64,000 nucleotides of DNA from Ifrita kowaldi (Eukaryota; Chordata; Aves; Passeriformes; Cinclosomatidae): NCBI GenBank assembly GCA_013398055.1, contig VZRS01012065.1, positions 1 to 64,000 on the forward strand, in the 5' to 3' direction. Position numbers and translations under genes: made by a program. The notes under the pieces are model-generated. The model did not search any database and was not told the DNA's origin. It saw only the letters and a program-made list of their open reading frames with translations. The first letter of the stretch is position 1, and each line of letters opens with the position of its first letter. This document shows positions 21,501 through 31,269 of this stretch, one piece after another.

Positions 21501-24500
21501 GAAGCACAGGCAGCTAGTGGAAGAATGTCATCCACTCTAACAATTGATTTTCTTATGTACAATAACGTCAGACCTTTTAAATAAAAGGCTGACCTGTCTC
21601 CTTCTAAAATAATTCATCTGTTTTATGGAGTGTTGTTCTGATTATATACAATTCCCACAAGAAGGGAAGTACCTTTAAAATAAGGACTATTCAGTACTAG
21701 TACAGGATTTCCTCTTGTTGTTGATAATTTCCTCCTAACAGAAGACGCAATGAATCCCAGAGAAATTCAAAGGGGCAATCTACAGACAGTTAGGCATCTA
21801 CATTATACAGGGAACATTGTTCAATCACATCGATGTTTTCCTGATGAAGTAAAAAACAGATATACCTGCTGTGCAGCATGTAAGAGTTCCTACAGCACAC
21901 ACTTCAGTTCCCTTTGCTACATTCTTAACCACCATCCAATCCCACAAACTTTCCCATAACCATCGCTGAACAGCAACAAATGACCATTCTTCTCATTTCA
22001 TCTTTTGCTATTGAAATCCAACCACTGAAATGGCCTCTGCTTTTAAAGGCAGGCTTGATGACAATGAGAAGATTACCCAGTCATTATCAGCACTATCTAC
22101 AGCAGATATATAATGTGGAAGAAGTTCTGTGTTCTCTCTACCTGATGTCCCTTGACTCAGAAGGAGGCTCCATACTCGCCTTCACTCATTTTCCACTACT
22201 GGTCAGAACATGCACCTGCCCTACCCATGTAATGGTGAAGGAGACCTCATACCTACTTGGATGGCTAATGCATGCTGAGAAACATCATACCAAAACCCAG
22301 GAGCTAAGGGGCTGCACTAGCAGCTAGGTGGTAACCACTGATGAAGGCTGAGGGGTTTGTGGAAGAGGCTGCCAGTCATTAGGTGCTCTTATCAGTTATT
22401 CTGATGTCTCAAATTCTCTGTCAGCTTGGGTCAAGCCCTCTCTCATGCTTTGATTCCTTCCTCCTTATACTTACTTGACAATATTGTACAAATTCAGTCA
22501 GTAAACCACGCTATAATGCATTCTTACAGTCCCTGACAGTCCATCTAGCCCTGGTTTCTCCCTAGCCAGTGGGATGACCCATGAAATTCGATGAAGACAT
22601 GCACATGCATTGTTTCAGCACCTTATTGGTTTTAAATAATGTGCCTCACTCTTTGTAAGTTGCTCATACTGAGAAAAATTATGAATACTGAGTACTACCT
22701 TCCCCTCTCTAAATCCTCTGCCTACTGGCACGCAGCTTATTTTTTCATCTGATGTCAGGTATTTCCGTATCTTTGCCGCAGGCAATGCAAACAATGCATC
22801 TCTTCACTCATCTGTTCACAGCCTCAATTTTCCTCTGATCCTACAGATCAGCCTTCCTTCCTTCTCCTGCCATTCTCTCGCAGAGCTGCTTCACCAACTT
22901 TCCTACTCCCAATATCCTTTCTTCTGTGAAAGCAGAGCAAAACAGAGAAATGCACGTACCTGTTTAACTTGTTACTAATGTTTGTGCCTAGATTTTACAG
23001 CTTACCTTGGAGAAGGCACCTGGAAAGCTTCAAGAAATCTCTCCAGGGCAGAGAAAAAAGCATGGTCTGCAAAGTCCTCCCTGTGCTGAGGCTGCCCCAA
23101 TGAGCAGGAGGTGTGCAGAACTGGTTCCAGCTATTCCGCCCTTCCTTGTCAGGAGGCTTCACCTGAAATGAGCAGCCTGGTAAGAGACTCTGAAAAGGTC
23201 CAAACAGTGCAATGCAGTTAGGGGGTCTATAGGCAGTGCAGAATGCACCCCCTGCTCAGCTGTCCTGAGCACTTAGATAAGCCTCTCCTGCATTATACAT
23301 CTGTGTTACATGATTTATTAAGGAAAAAAAAAAAAAAACAGCTGGAAGAGAACCTCTGTCTATGAATTTTGCTGGGAAGGCTGGGGCAGATTGCACACAG
23401 CACGGGTCAGAGCAAGGCAGTTTGGTCTACTCCTTCAGGCTGCATGAATAATCAGTAGAATTTGCTAGACAAAAAATTTTACAGGACTAGGTGGAATAAG
23501 AGAGAACATAAAATACCCAAGCATTTCCTTAATAAAAGCCTTCACCAAATGAACACTTCAGACTCCCAAAAGACACCTTCAAGTATTTGTATCTTACTAG
23601 GCATTGACATTTCGACATTTATGACTGCAGACATGCTACTATATTGCAAGCATGAGTCAATGCCCACATCTTCTGGCTCCAGAAGAAAGGGACTGTTCTA
23701 ATTTTTATTTATAAGCTGGGCAAGTGGAGAGAGAGTCATTCAGTTACAGGCAAAGCACACACAGACCCTATGAGGTCAGGTAGGCTGGTTAACACATGAG
23801 CATATTCATGCCTTAGTGTACTGAGTCACAAATACCACAATCCATCTCTGCATCCCTTCATGTAAGGCCTCAGAAAAGGGCTTTGTGCAGAATTTTTGTT
23901 GCCTTCCAGCACAAAGCCCATGACCTCTACATAATTCACTAGAGAATTCCAGCTCCATGTAGAGTGTGTTGCAATCCAAACTGGGAGTTTCTGGCAATAA
24001 ACATTTGTGAGTATGCACACAATATAAAACAGGAAGAAGGATTTCAGTTTATCTGTGTTCACTTGAGCTTATTTGTTGCTTGGAAAAAAAACCTGGCAGA
24101 CTTCCCACCACTATGCAATAGTCTAGGAAGGCTCCTGTCACCTGGGGACTCACATGCTGATGTGTGAGTGAAGAGAGCAAGCAATAGGCAGGATTCATGG
24201 GGTTTTCAGCATGATCCTAATAAACTCTGTCATGCTACTAGTGTTAAGACAGGGGTGCTGAACAGAAAGTGTCTTAAGACCTACTGACAGCTTCTTTCCA
24301 AAAGCTAAAAAATGTCACTTCCATCAGCTATTCCTTTACGCCAAAGCACAGAATGGATTTCCAGAGGTTTACATCTGGTTTTGTGCAGCATTTACCAGCC
24401 TTTTAAATTTATTCTCCACTCAAATCCAGCTTCCTTAATAAAGGAAGATAATATTAGCTTATATGAAGTACCACCTCATCTTAAATCCTACCCAAAGCTT

Positions 24501-26081
24501 TAGCCTGAGGATTTCCAAATGGACACATTTCATCCAAAGAAATTGATGGTGGTTGGGGGGTCATGGAATCAAGACACACATGCATTTCCTTTCTTTTCCA
24601 GCATGCCTCTGGTTAAGCTTGTGCTCCTGAATTGCACTTTTGCAATAGGGTAAACAAGTAAATGTTTTGGGCTCTGGAGATATCTATTGGCTAGAGAAGT
24701 AAGTTTATTTTGCCTTTCTCTGTTTGTCTTTAGAAACCTAGCATCCCATAGGAAAGAAAAATAGCAGCATGTCTCAGAACTGTAGTTTTTGAGAAATAAC
24801 AGCATTCATCATTCATATAGAAAATTTCCAACTACCATGGCCTCTTGAGAAAAGGAGACCAAGCACTGCCATACCTGTTTCACTGCTGGCAAAAAAGATA
24901 TACATTAAGTGATTGCCAAGACAGAATTACAAAGTTAGCAGCAGCCCTGGACTTACAACTCTGGCATTTCAGCTTCTGGCCCATGCTTTTCCCATTTGGA
25001 TTACTAGTTTTTGTGAGTTTCTATAATTCATTCATCTCTTTCTATGATAACAATCAGTAGATTTTTGAATCCCTAAAAATTAATATAGAATTACTGGGAA
25101 AGTTGAATAAAATTAGTACTTTTCATTAATACCTTTGTCATTGGTAATAGAAGGAGAAGACGGTGGATATAGAGACAAACACCAGCAGTGAAACTTTTAT
25201 TGCACTCTGCTTCTGAAGTCCATTCAAGGGTAGGACAGTGGGACAAAAATAATTATAGGGGTCTTTCTACACAAAAGAGCCAGCTATTTAGAGGAAGGCA
25301 AAGTCATTTGAATGTCAATGAAATAACCATTAAAAGGCTGAGAAGCATTGCCATTTATTAAAAGATCTAAAGAATAGTTGCATGCACTATAGCAATCTTC
25401 TAGGTAGGAGTTGTTAATTTGCTATAAAAACCTGTTAGGGACAGGGCAGAGCGTAATTAAACAGGAGACAATACACACAGTGAAAGGAAACTGGATTTAG
25501 AATTTTACAGCCTCTTATTTCAGGTTTCTACATGAAATACTATGCTCTATAATCTCTCCTTAATAACACCTATGTATTTCTAGCTCCCACAGTGTTTTGC
25601 ATTTCATTTCTAGCAGTGGTCTCCTACAGCCTCAGAAGGAAGGTAAAACAAGGTTATGCACTTGAATGCTCTCCCGCTCTTTCCAGCCTCACAGCAATCC
25701 TTCTTCCGAGAAAGTCTCTCATCAATGCCACTCCTTAATTGGCCTGAGAGCCCCTCTTTAAACAAAGCTCTCGTCTCCCACAGGGCCGAGTTCTTTCTGC
25801 TATTCTGGCAGAGCTATATCCAGACAAGGATGTGCCATTTACCAAAACAAGTGTACTATAAATTCAAATGTGCAGGAAAGAGGTGAAGTACTTCCAGAAG
25901 TTCTGTGGGTAGAGATTTGCAGGCAGGACAGACTACCTGTAACCCTGCCAGGTTTTTACTTCAAGCAAAGGTGTTAGACACTGGTGGTACCACTCAGTAA
26001 CAAATACAGGATCAGTTGGAGACCTGGGGTAGATCCTGCACTAATGGACTGAAAGTGATCTGAACCTCACTGTAAAGTACA

Positions 26082-26111
26082 AAACTTCATTCCAGACCTG
26101 GAATGAAGTTT
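26082..26111. repeat. Perfect inverted repeat, 14-bp arms, 2-base spacer
   Basis: Arms AAACTTCATTCCAG (26082-26095) and CTGGAATGAAGTTT (26098-26111) are exact reverse complements around AC. If transcribed they could form a tight hairpin. There is no T run after it to suggest a terminator. Confidence 0.9.
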
Positions 26112-26531
26112 ATAGGACAGATAACAATTTTGTGAGTTAGACAGAAAAGAACTTCATATTTGTAAAGATGATCACTTTTTAATACAGATAACTAAGAATA
26201 TTCAAGTGCAGTGCAGCTTTAACCTCTACTTTAGCAGAAACCCTGGTATCTTCACTACCAGCCCACACACTGCCAGGCACATAAAAGTGACGTGCAAAAG
26301 AAATCCTACATTTTCCTTCCCTTGACTGTTACTCCAAGGCACTGTGGTTCTTCATGTGCTCAGCTAGCATAGCTACATATGCCATAATACCTGAGAAAAG
26401 AGTAAATACAAATGCCCACAGCAGGACTGAGTAGCAATTGTTCGACATCTCCTGTGACACCCACAGGCATAGAATTCTCCACTGATATATATCAGACAAG
26501 CATGTAATTTAAAATACTTTGTTCTTTCTCC

Positions 26532-26537
26532 TTTATT
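26532..26537 (-). promoter_or_regulatory. Possible distal poly(A) signal of HEY1
   Basis: TTTATT on the plus strand is AATAAA on the minus strand. It lies about 1.2 kb past the HEY1 stop codon, and a 3'UTR of that size would match the length I recall for mammalian HEY1. No transcript evidence is available here. Confidence 0.5.
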
Positions 26538-27523
26538 TAGCCACAACACAGATACAAGAGCAAACCCCTTCCAGTGGAACTCACTCGATAAACCTGTTCA
26601 GATTAAGATTCTCATGAAATCAAGCAAAGTATGTGTACATGCACACACTCTCAGGCACACAAGAACACAGCAGAACCCTTACAAAATGAGGAGTGGCACT
26701 GAACTGCGCCTAAAACACAACAGAAAAATCACCTGGTTAGGATGCATCTGTTAAGCAACAAGGCTGTGCACTGAACAGGTTCCCACTGTACCATTCCATT
26801 GGCTATTTAAATACCAGCATCAGTCGTTTCAGCTGAAAATTTGAAGCTCACAGAGAAGAGTCTGACCTCAGATACCCAAGAATTCAGGCTAGCAGAACAA
26901 TTACTCCACTGTAACTCAAAGCAGGATCCGGCCCTATGAAATGAAGATGCCTGTGACCAGCTCTGGCTGGGAGGTCACTGCAGGTGACAACTTTAATTCC
27001 CATAACTTCCCCAGCACCTAAACCCACCACCAATACTGCGTGCAGTTTGCACCCTCCCCACTCATACTGCTCCTTTTGGTGGAAGAAATAGTGTAGTGGT
27101 TCTGAGAAGTGAGCAAATGTCTACTAGGGACTAGAATAAGATTGCCAAATATACCAAACAGCTTCAGAAGAAAGAGAAATTCGGCTCTTAGATAAAGCTG
27201 GTCAAGCAGGTCCATCTGATTTGTCAACGCTTTGCTCAGAAATGTAAGACTCAAATATAGTTTACAAAAAGAGTAATTCTTTATAGAACATCTCAGTGTC
27301 AAAATACTAACAAAAACACAGCTTGTAAATGCTGAGAAAAATGGTCTTGGAAAAATTAATAACAAAACTAGGCCATTGCTAACAATAATAGGTGGTATTT
27401 CTTCATAAAAAGCCAGTCTGATGAACTCAGGAAAAATGAAACACTTGAAACAAATTGTTTACAAAAGTGACTTAAATGCTCGGCAGAGATCTAACACAAG
27501 TGTTAACAAACCACTATTGTAAT

Positions 27524-27529
27524 TTTATT
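27524..27529 (-). promoter_or_regulatory. Possible proximal poly(A) signal of HEY1
   Basis: AATAAA on the minus strand about 220 bp after the stop codon, set in A/T-rich sequence. It could give a short transcript form. Confidence 0.4.
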
Positions 27530-27745
27530 TTTGGACAACTTCAGCAACTATTAAAAAAAAACCAATCTGTTAATACAAAAATGTAGAAAACAAAAAGAAA
27601 AATCCAATGAGACAGTTTTTAGACAAACTTAGTTAAGGTGAAGCTGTACCTGTGTCCCAGTTACTAAGAACTTCAACTTTAAGGGTGGCATAACCCAGCT
27701 CAGCTAGGTTTATAGGCTTTCCCACCCTCGCTAAAGAGTCAGTTC

Positions 27746-28329
27746 TTAGAAGGCGCCAATCTCAGTCCCCCAGGGTCTGTACGGTTTGCTGAGCGTTGCT
27801 GACTGCGTTGGTGTAGAAGGGCTCAGCACGTTGGGGGACAGCAGATGAAAGGAGCCAAATGAGAAGGGGAACGCGGACAGAGATGCCATGGAGGAGAGGA
27901 GAGGAGGAGACAGTTTGGTAGTAGACGTGACCACAGGGAGCACTGGTCCAACGCTGCCATTTGGGGGCACTCTGAGTGAGGAAGTTTCAGCATGTGGGGC
28001 AGCAATTCTGGTCTGGTGATGTGGTTCTGTGGAAGATGCTGTAGTGCTGGTATTACCATGCCCATTTTGAGCCAGCAGCAACGGGTGAGGTATGTGAGGG
28101 TGATGTCCAAAGGCACTGCCCCAAGGAATGTGTCCAATGCCAGTGTGTGCACTGCTCGCTGCTTCCCGTTGAGAGGCGTAGTTGTTGAGATGAGACACGA
28201 GTCGGACTCGCAGAGGATCAGAGGCGTCCAGACCCTCTATGATACTCAGGTATCGAGCAACCTCAGCCAGGCACTCTCGAAACCCTAGACTCCGATAGTC
28301 CATAGCCAAAGCATGAGCATCAAAATAAC
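27746..28329 (-). CDS. HEY1: HEY1 coding exon 5 (Orange domain to stop)
   Basis: 584 bases. It starts by completing Gly112 and then encodes [16 protein letters not shown], the Orange domain ([13 protein letters not shown] and following), a long Ser/Pro/Thr-rich tail with GHHPHIPHP, then [13 protein letters not shown] and TAA at 27748-27746. The acceptor is TTCTCCTAG. Confidence 0.97.
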
Positions 28330-29772
28330 CTAGGAGAAAAGAACAGAGAATGAAGTCTTAAGATGTTGTTTTCTAGTCATTGTCTACAAGTAAGTCTCCC
28401 CACTCCACCCTCCCCTATACGCATATTTCACTTCGATGTGGTTAGTATTCCCAACCATAGACTAGCTGCCAAGCTCCTTTTTTTTTTCCTTTGTTGTTTA
28501 ACAAGCTTTTCTTTTATATCTGTGCTGTGATGCTGCAAGTCCCAAGACCAGTCACAGACTGCCATTTTTAAACTGGAGTTGCTCACTGACACTGGAGGAA
28601 AGTATTTTTGTTCTTTCCACGTCTCTCTTGTGCAAGTAAAACCAGAGCACACTGAAATTCATTAGAAACACGAGTCCTAACTTATCAGAGGAGACTTAAG
28701 CAGGCAAAATACTTTTTTTTGAAAGTGCCTTTCAGCATTTTTACTAATTCTTTTCACCACTTATTTCATACTGTATTTTTTCCTACTTCTGTCCTGAACT
28801 TTCAGAAAGTTAGAGAAACAAGCATTAGACATCAATAATAACTGTTTTCCAAGCTGCCAAAAGCTGATTTACTTCACGGTGCTGACACACTGCTAGAGAC
28901 TTGCAGTCACTCTCGTCTAGAACAACGCTCTCCTCAGAGCTAGCACCGCAAAAGCTTTCAGTGCTAGTGATGCCACCAATCCTGTCAAGCAGAGAAAGTC
29001 CCTAATTCCGGATGAAACATAAGAGAGCTGCCGTTCACTTTCTGCAAGCATTGCCAGTGCTCGGGAATGCGCTGCACTCACAGCAGCATCCCTGCAGGGC
29101 TGCTGACTCCGTCACGCACAAAACTTTACCTTTCCCTCCTGCTGTATGCAGCATTTTCAGGTGATCAACAGTCATCTGCAGAATCTCTGCTTTTTCCAGC
29201 TTGGCTGATCCCTAGGAGAGAAGGGAAGGCACGAAACGTTTTAGACAGAAGCAGAGATGTTACCGAGGGTGACGCTCCCTGCCGGGAAGGGATGCGGGGG
29301 CAGCGCGGAGGGTCGCTGGGCGCTACCTGCTTCTCAAAGGCGCTGGGCACCAGCCTCCTCAGCTCGGACAGGCTGTTGTTGATGCGGTCGCGGCGGCGCT
29401 TCTCGATGATCTAGGGCAGAGAGCGGGGGTCAGCGGAGCCGTGCCGGGCGGCGGGGAGCCGCGGCCGGCCGGCGGGCACTCACCCCTCGGCGCCTCTTCC
29501 TGGCCAAGATCTGCGAGGTGGTGGAGGGAGACATGGAGCCCGCGGCCGAGCTCAGGTTCCTGCGGGGAGCAGCGGGACACCGGTCACCGCGGGGGGTTCG
29601 GGGGTGCCGGGGTTCCGCGGGGCGGAGGGGAGGGAGGGGGCGCGGCGCAGCCCCACGGCGCCCACCCCGCCCGAGCTCACCCATTCTCGTCCGCGCTCTC
29701 CTTCTCCACCTCGACGGCCTCATCCAGCTCCTCGCTGTCCGACGAGCTGTACTCGGGGTGCGCCCGCTTCAT
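27746..29772 (-). CDS. HEY1: HEY1, Hairy/E(spl)-related repressor with YRPW motif (5 coding exons)
   Basis: Nuclear bHLH-Orange transcriptional repressor. In vertebrates HEY1 is a direct target of Notch/RBPJ signalling that binds E-box-type DNA as a homodimer or with HES partners, and acts in heart, vessel and neural development. Coding exons (minus strand): 29772-29681, 29559-29484, 29410-29327, 29211-29130 and 28329-27746 (918 bases with stop, 305 residues; human HEY1 is about 304). All introns are GT-AG and all joints keep frame. Residues 1-31 are the acidic N-terminus starting [18 protein letters not shown]. The bHLH spans about 49-106, with basic region [18 protein letters not shown] and Gly56 where Hes proteins have Pro. 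The Orange domain spans about 122-159. A Ser/Thr/Pro/His-rich region follows. YRPW lies at 295-298 and TEIGAF at 300-305; Ile302 favours HEY1 over HEY2, which has Val. The start has a good context (GCC before ATG). One extra Glu near residue 15 relative to human is the only length change seen. The gene appears intact. Confidence 0.97.
29130..29211 (-). CDS. HEY1: HEY1 coding exon 4
   Basis: 82 bases encoding [19 protein letters not shown] and MLHTAGGK: the loop and helix 2 of the bHLH. The acceptor is CTCCTAG and the donor GTAAAG. The following intron is the longest at 800 bp (28330-29129). Confidence 0.97.
29327..29410 (-). CDS. HEY1: HEY1 coding exon 3
   Basis: 84 bases encoding [17 protein letters not shown] through FEKQ: the second half of the basic region, helix 1 and the start of the loop. 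The acceptor is CCCTAG and the donor GTAGCG. The following intron is 115 bp (29212-29326). Confidence 0.97.
29484..29559 (-). CDS. HEY1: HEY1 coding exon 2
   Basis: 76 bases encoding [16 protein letters not shown] and the start of the basic region (ILARKRRRG). The acceptor is CCCGCAG and the donor GTGAGT. The introns on either side are 121 bp (29560-29680) and 73 bp (29411-29483). The second is very short but has normal borders. Confidence 0.96.
29681..29772 (-). CDS. HEY1: HEY1 coding exon 1
   Basis: Encodes residues 1-30 plus two bases of Gly31, the acidic N-terminal segment ending ESADEN. The donor is GTGAGC at 29680. The ATG at 29772-29770 is preceded by GGTGCC. Upstream the exon runs into GC-rich 5'UTR and then the N gap. 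Confidence 0.95.
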
Positions 29773-29827
29773 GGCACCGACGGCGGGGACGGGGGCGGCG
29801 GGGCGCGGGCGGCCGTCGGGGAGGCGG

Positions 29828-30538
29828 NNNNNNNNNNNNNNNNNNNNNNNNNNNNNNNNNNNNNNNNNNNNNNNNNNNNNNNNNNNNNNNNNNNNNNNNN
29901 NNNNNNNNNNNNNNNNNNNNNNNNNNNNNNNNNNNNNNNNNNNNNNNNNNNNNNNNNNNNNNNNNNNNNNNNNNNNNNNNNNNNNNNNNNNNNNNNNNNN
30001 NNNNNNNNNNNNNNNNNNNNNNNNNNNNNNNNNNNNNNNNNNNNNNNNNNNNNNNNNNNNNNNNNNNNNNNNNNNNNNNNNNNNNNNNNNNNNNNNNNNN
30101 NNNNNNNNNNNNNNNNNNNNNNNNNNNNNNNNNNNNNNNNNNNNNNNNNNNNNNNNNNNNNNNNNNNNNNNNNNNNNNNNNNNNNNNNNNNNNNNNNNNN
30201 NNNNNNNNNNNNNNNNNNNNNNNNNNNNNNNNNNNNNNNNNNNNNNNNNNNNNNNNNNNNNNNNNNNNNNNNNNNNNNNNNNNNNNNNNNNNNNNNNNNN
30301 NNNNNNNNNNNNNNNNNNNNNNNNNNNNNNNNNNNNNNNNNNNNNNNNNNNNNNNNNNNNNNNNNNNNNNNNNNNNNNNNNNNNNNNNNNNNNNNNNNNN
30401 NNNNNNNNNNNNNNNNNNNNNNNNNNNNNNNNNNNNNNNNNNNNNNNNNNNNNNNNNNNNNNNNNNNNNNNNNNNNNNNNNNNNNNNNNNNNNNNNNNNN
30501 NNNNNNNNNNNNNNNNNNNNNNNNNNNNNNNNNNNNNN
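29828..30538. other. Assembly gap (711 N)
   Basis: All bases are N. The gap lies between a CpG-rich promoter edge and a TGGA microsatellite, both hard to sequence. It hides the HEY1 transcription start. Confidence 0.99.
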
Positions 30539-30692
30539 TGGATGGATGGATGGATGGATGGAGGGATGGATGGAGGGAGGGAGGAAGGGATGGATGGATG
30601 GAGGGAGGGATGGATGGATGGGTGGATGGGTGGATGGGTGGATGGATGGAGGGGTGGATGGGTGGATAGATGGAGGGATGGATGGATGGACG
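30539..30692. repeat. (TGGA)n microsatellite with GAGG and GGTG variants
   Basis: Imperfect TGGA tetranucleotide repeats start directly at the gap edge, so the true repeat length is unknown. Tryptophan-Met-Asp-Gly frames across it are translations of the repeat. Confidence 0.97.
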
Positions 30693-30935
30693 GCGTTGGG
30701 CAGGGGTGGGAATGGGGCACGTCCCCAGCTGGGGAGCCGGTGTGGGTGGTGTTGGTGCTGTGTGGATGGACAGGGCAGGGCAGCGCCCTCGGGGTTCCCA
30801 CCAGCCCTTCCACCAGCCCTTCCTGCCTGGGTCCCCTGCAGCCTGGGCCCAGCAGAGTCGTTGCACCCTGCAGAGGATGATGATGCTTCTGAGGGCTTCC
30901 CTAGGGCAATGAGGGCCTGGGAGAGCTGAGTGAGG
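30693..30935. other. GC-rich sequence upstream of HEY1
   Basis: Moderately GC-rich DNA between the microsatellite and a CR1 fragment. It contains a GGTTCCCACC segment, a partial RBPJ match on the minus strand. No gene is recognised. Confidence 0.4.
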
Positions 30936-31269
30936 ACAATCACAGTATAAATCAGATTAGAAGACACCTCTTGTCAACTAGACCATGGCTAGTGCTACAT
31001 CCATTCTTTCCTTAAACAACTCCAGGTATGGTGACTCCACCACCTCCCTGGGCAGCCAGTTCCAGGTATCACCTCTGCTGTGAAGAAATACCTCCTAATG
31101 TCCAACCTGAACTTCACCTGGCACAGTTTACGACTATGTCCTGATGTCCTGTTGCTGGTTGCCTGGGAGGAGAGGCTGACCCCCACCTGGATACAATCTT
31201 CTTTCAGGTACTTCTAGAGAGTGATAAGGTCACCCCTGATCCTCTTCTGTAGGCTAGAAGAAGAAGGGA
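30936..31269 (-). mobile_element. CR1 LINE, 3' fragment
   Basis: Reverse-complement CR1. Landmarks are TTAAACAACTCCAGGTATGG, GGGCAGCCAGTTCCAGGTAT, CTGCTGTGAAGAAATACCTC, CTAATGTCCAACCTGAACTT, TTGCCTGGGAGGAGAGGCTG and AGAGAGTGATAAGGTCACCC. It extends further toward the CR1 5' side than the other copies in the window. Confidence 0.9.

Larger units (their letters stand above)
13409..26531. other. Non-coding interval between the CR1 copy and HEY1
   Basis: About 13 kb of AT-rich sequence with no recognised protein or RNA gene. It holds two short tandem duplications (16214-16265 and 18467-18514), poly(A) runs near 20475 and 23323, and a 14-bp-arm palindrome near 26082. The open frame at 14246-14656 (minus strand, 136 codons) has an AG before its first ATG and a possible GT donor, but resembles no family I know. 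In genomic human order STMN2 lies on this side of HEY1. I did not find its coding sequence here. Confidence 0.45.
26532..27745 (-). other. HEY1: Probable HEY1 3' untranslated region
   Basis: Downstream of the HEY1 stop codon on the coding strand. The sequence is AT-rich and has no long open frame with domain support. It contains two AATAAA hexamers (minus strand), at 27524-27529 and 26532-26537, so a short (about 0.2 kb) and a long (about 1.2 kb) 3'UTR are both possible. The right border is certain and the left border is inferred. Confidence 0.55.
29270..29827. promoter_or_regulatory. HEY1: CpG-rich 5' end of HEY1 (5'UTR side cut by gap)
   Basis: Exons 1-3 and their introns lie in strongly GC- and CpG-rich sequence that continues right to the gap at 29828. 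29773-29827 is the only 5'UTR or leader sequence visible. The core promoter, TSS and the RBPJ sites expected of a HEY1 promoter are presumably inside the gap. Confidence 0.75.

Noticed and set aside
29441..30967. Very long open frames (up to 479 codons) across the gap
   Set aside because: Most of their length is N, and the rest is TGGA microsatellite or reverse frames of HEY1 exon 1. They are artefacts.
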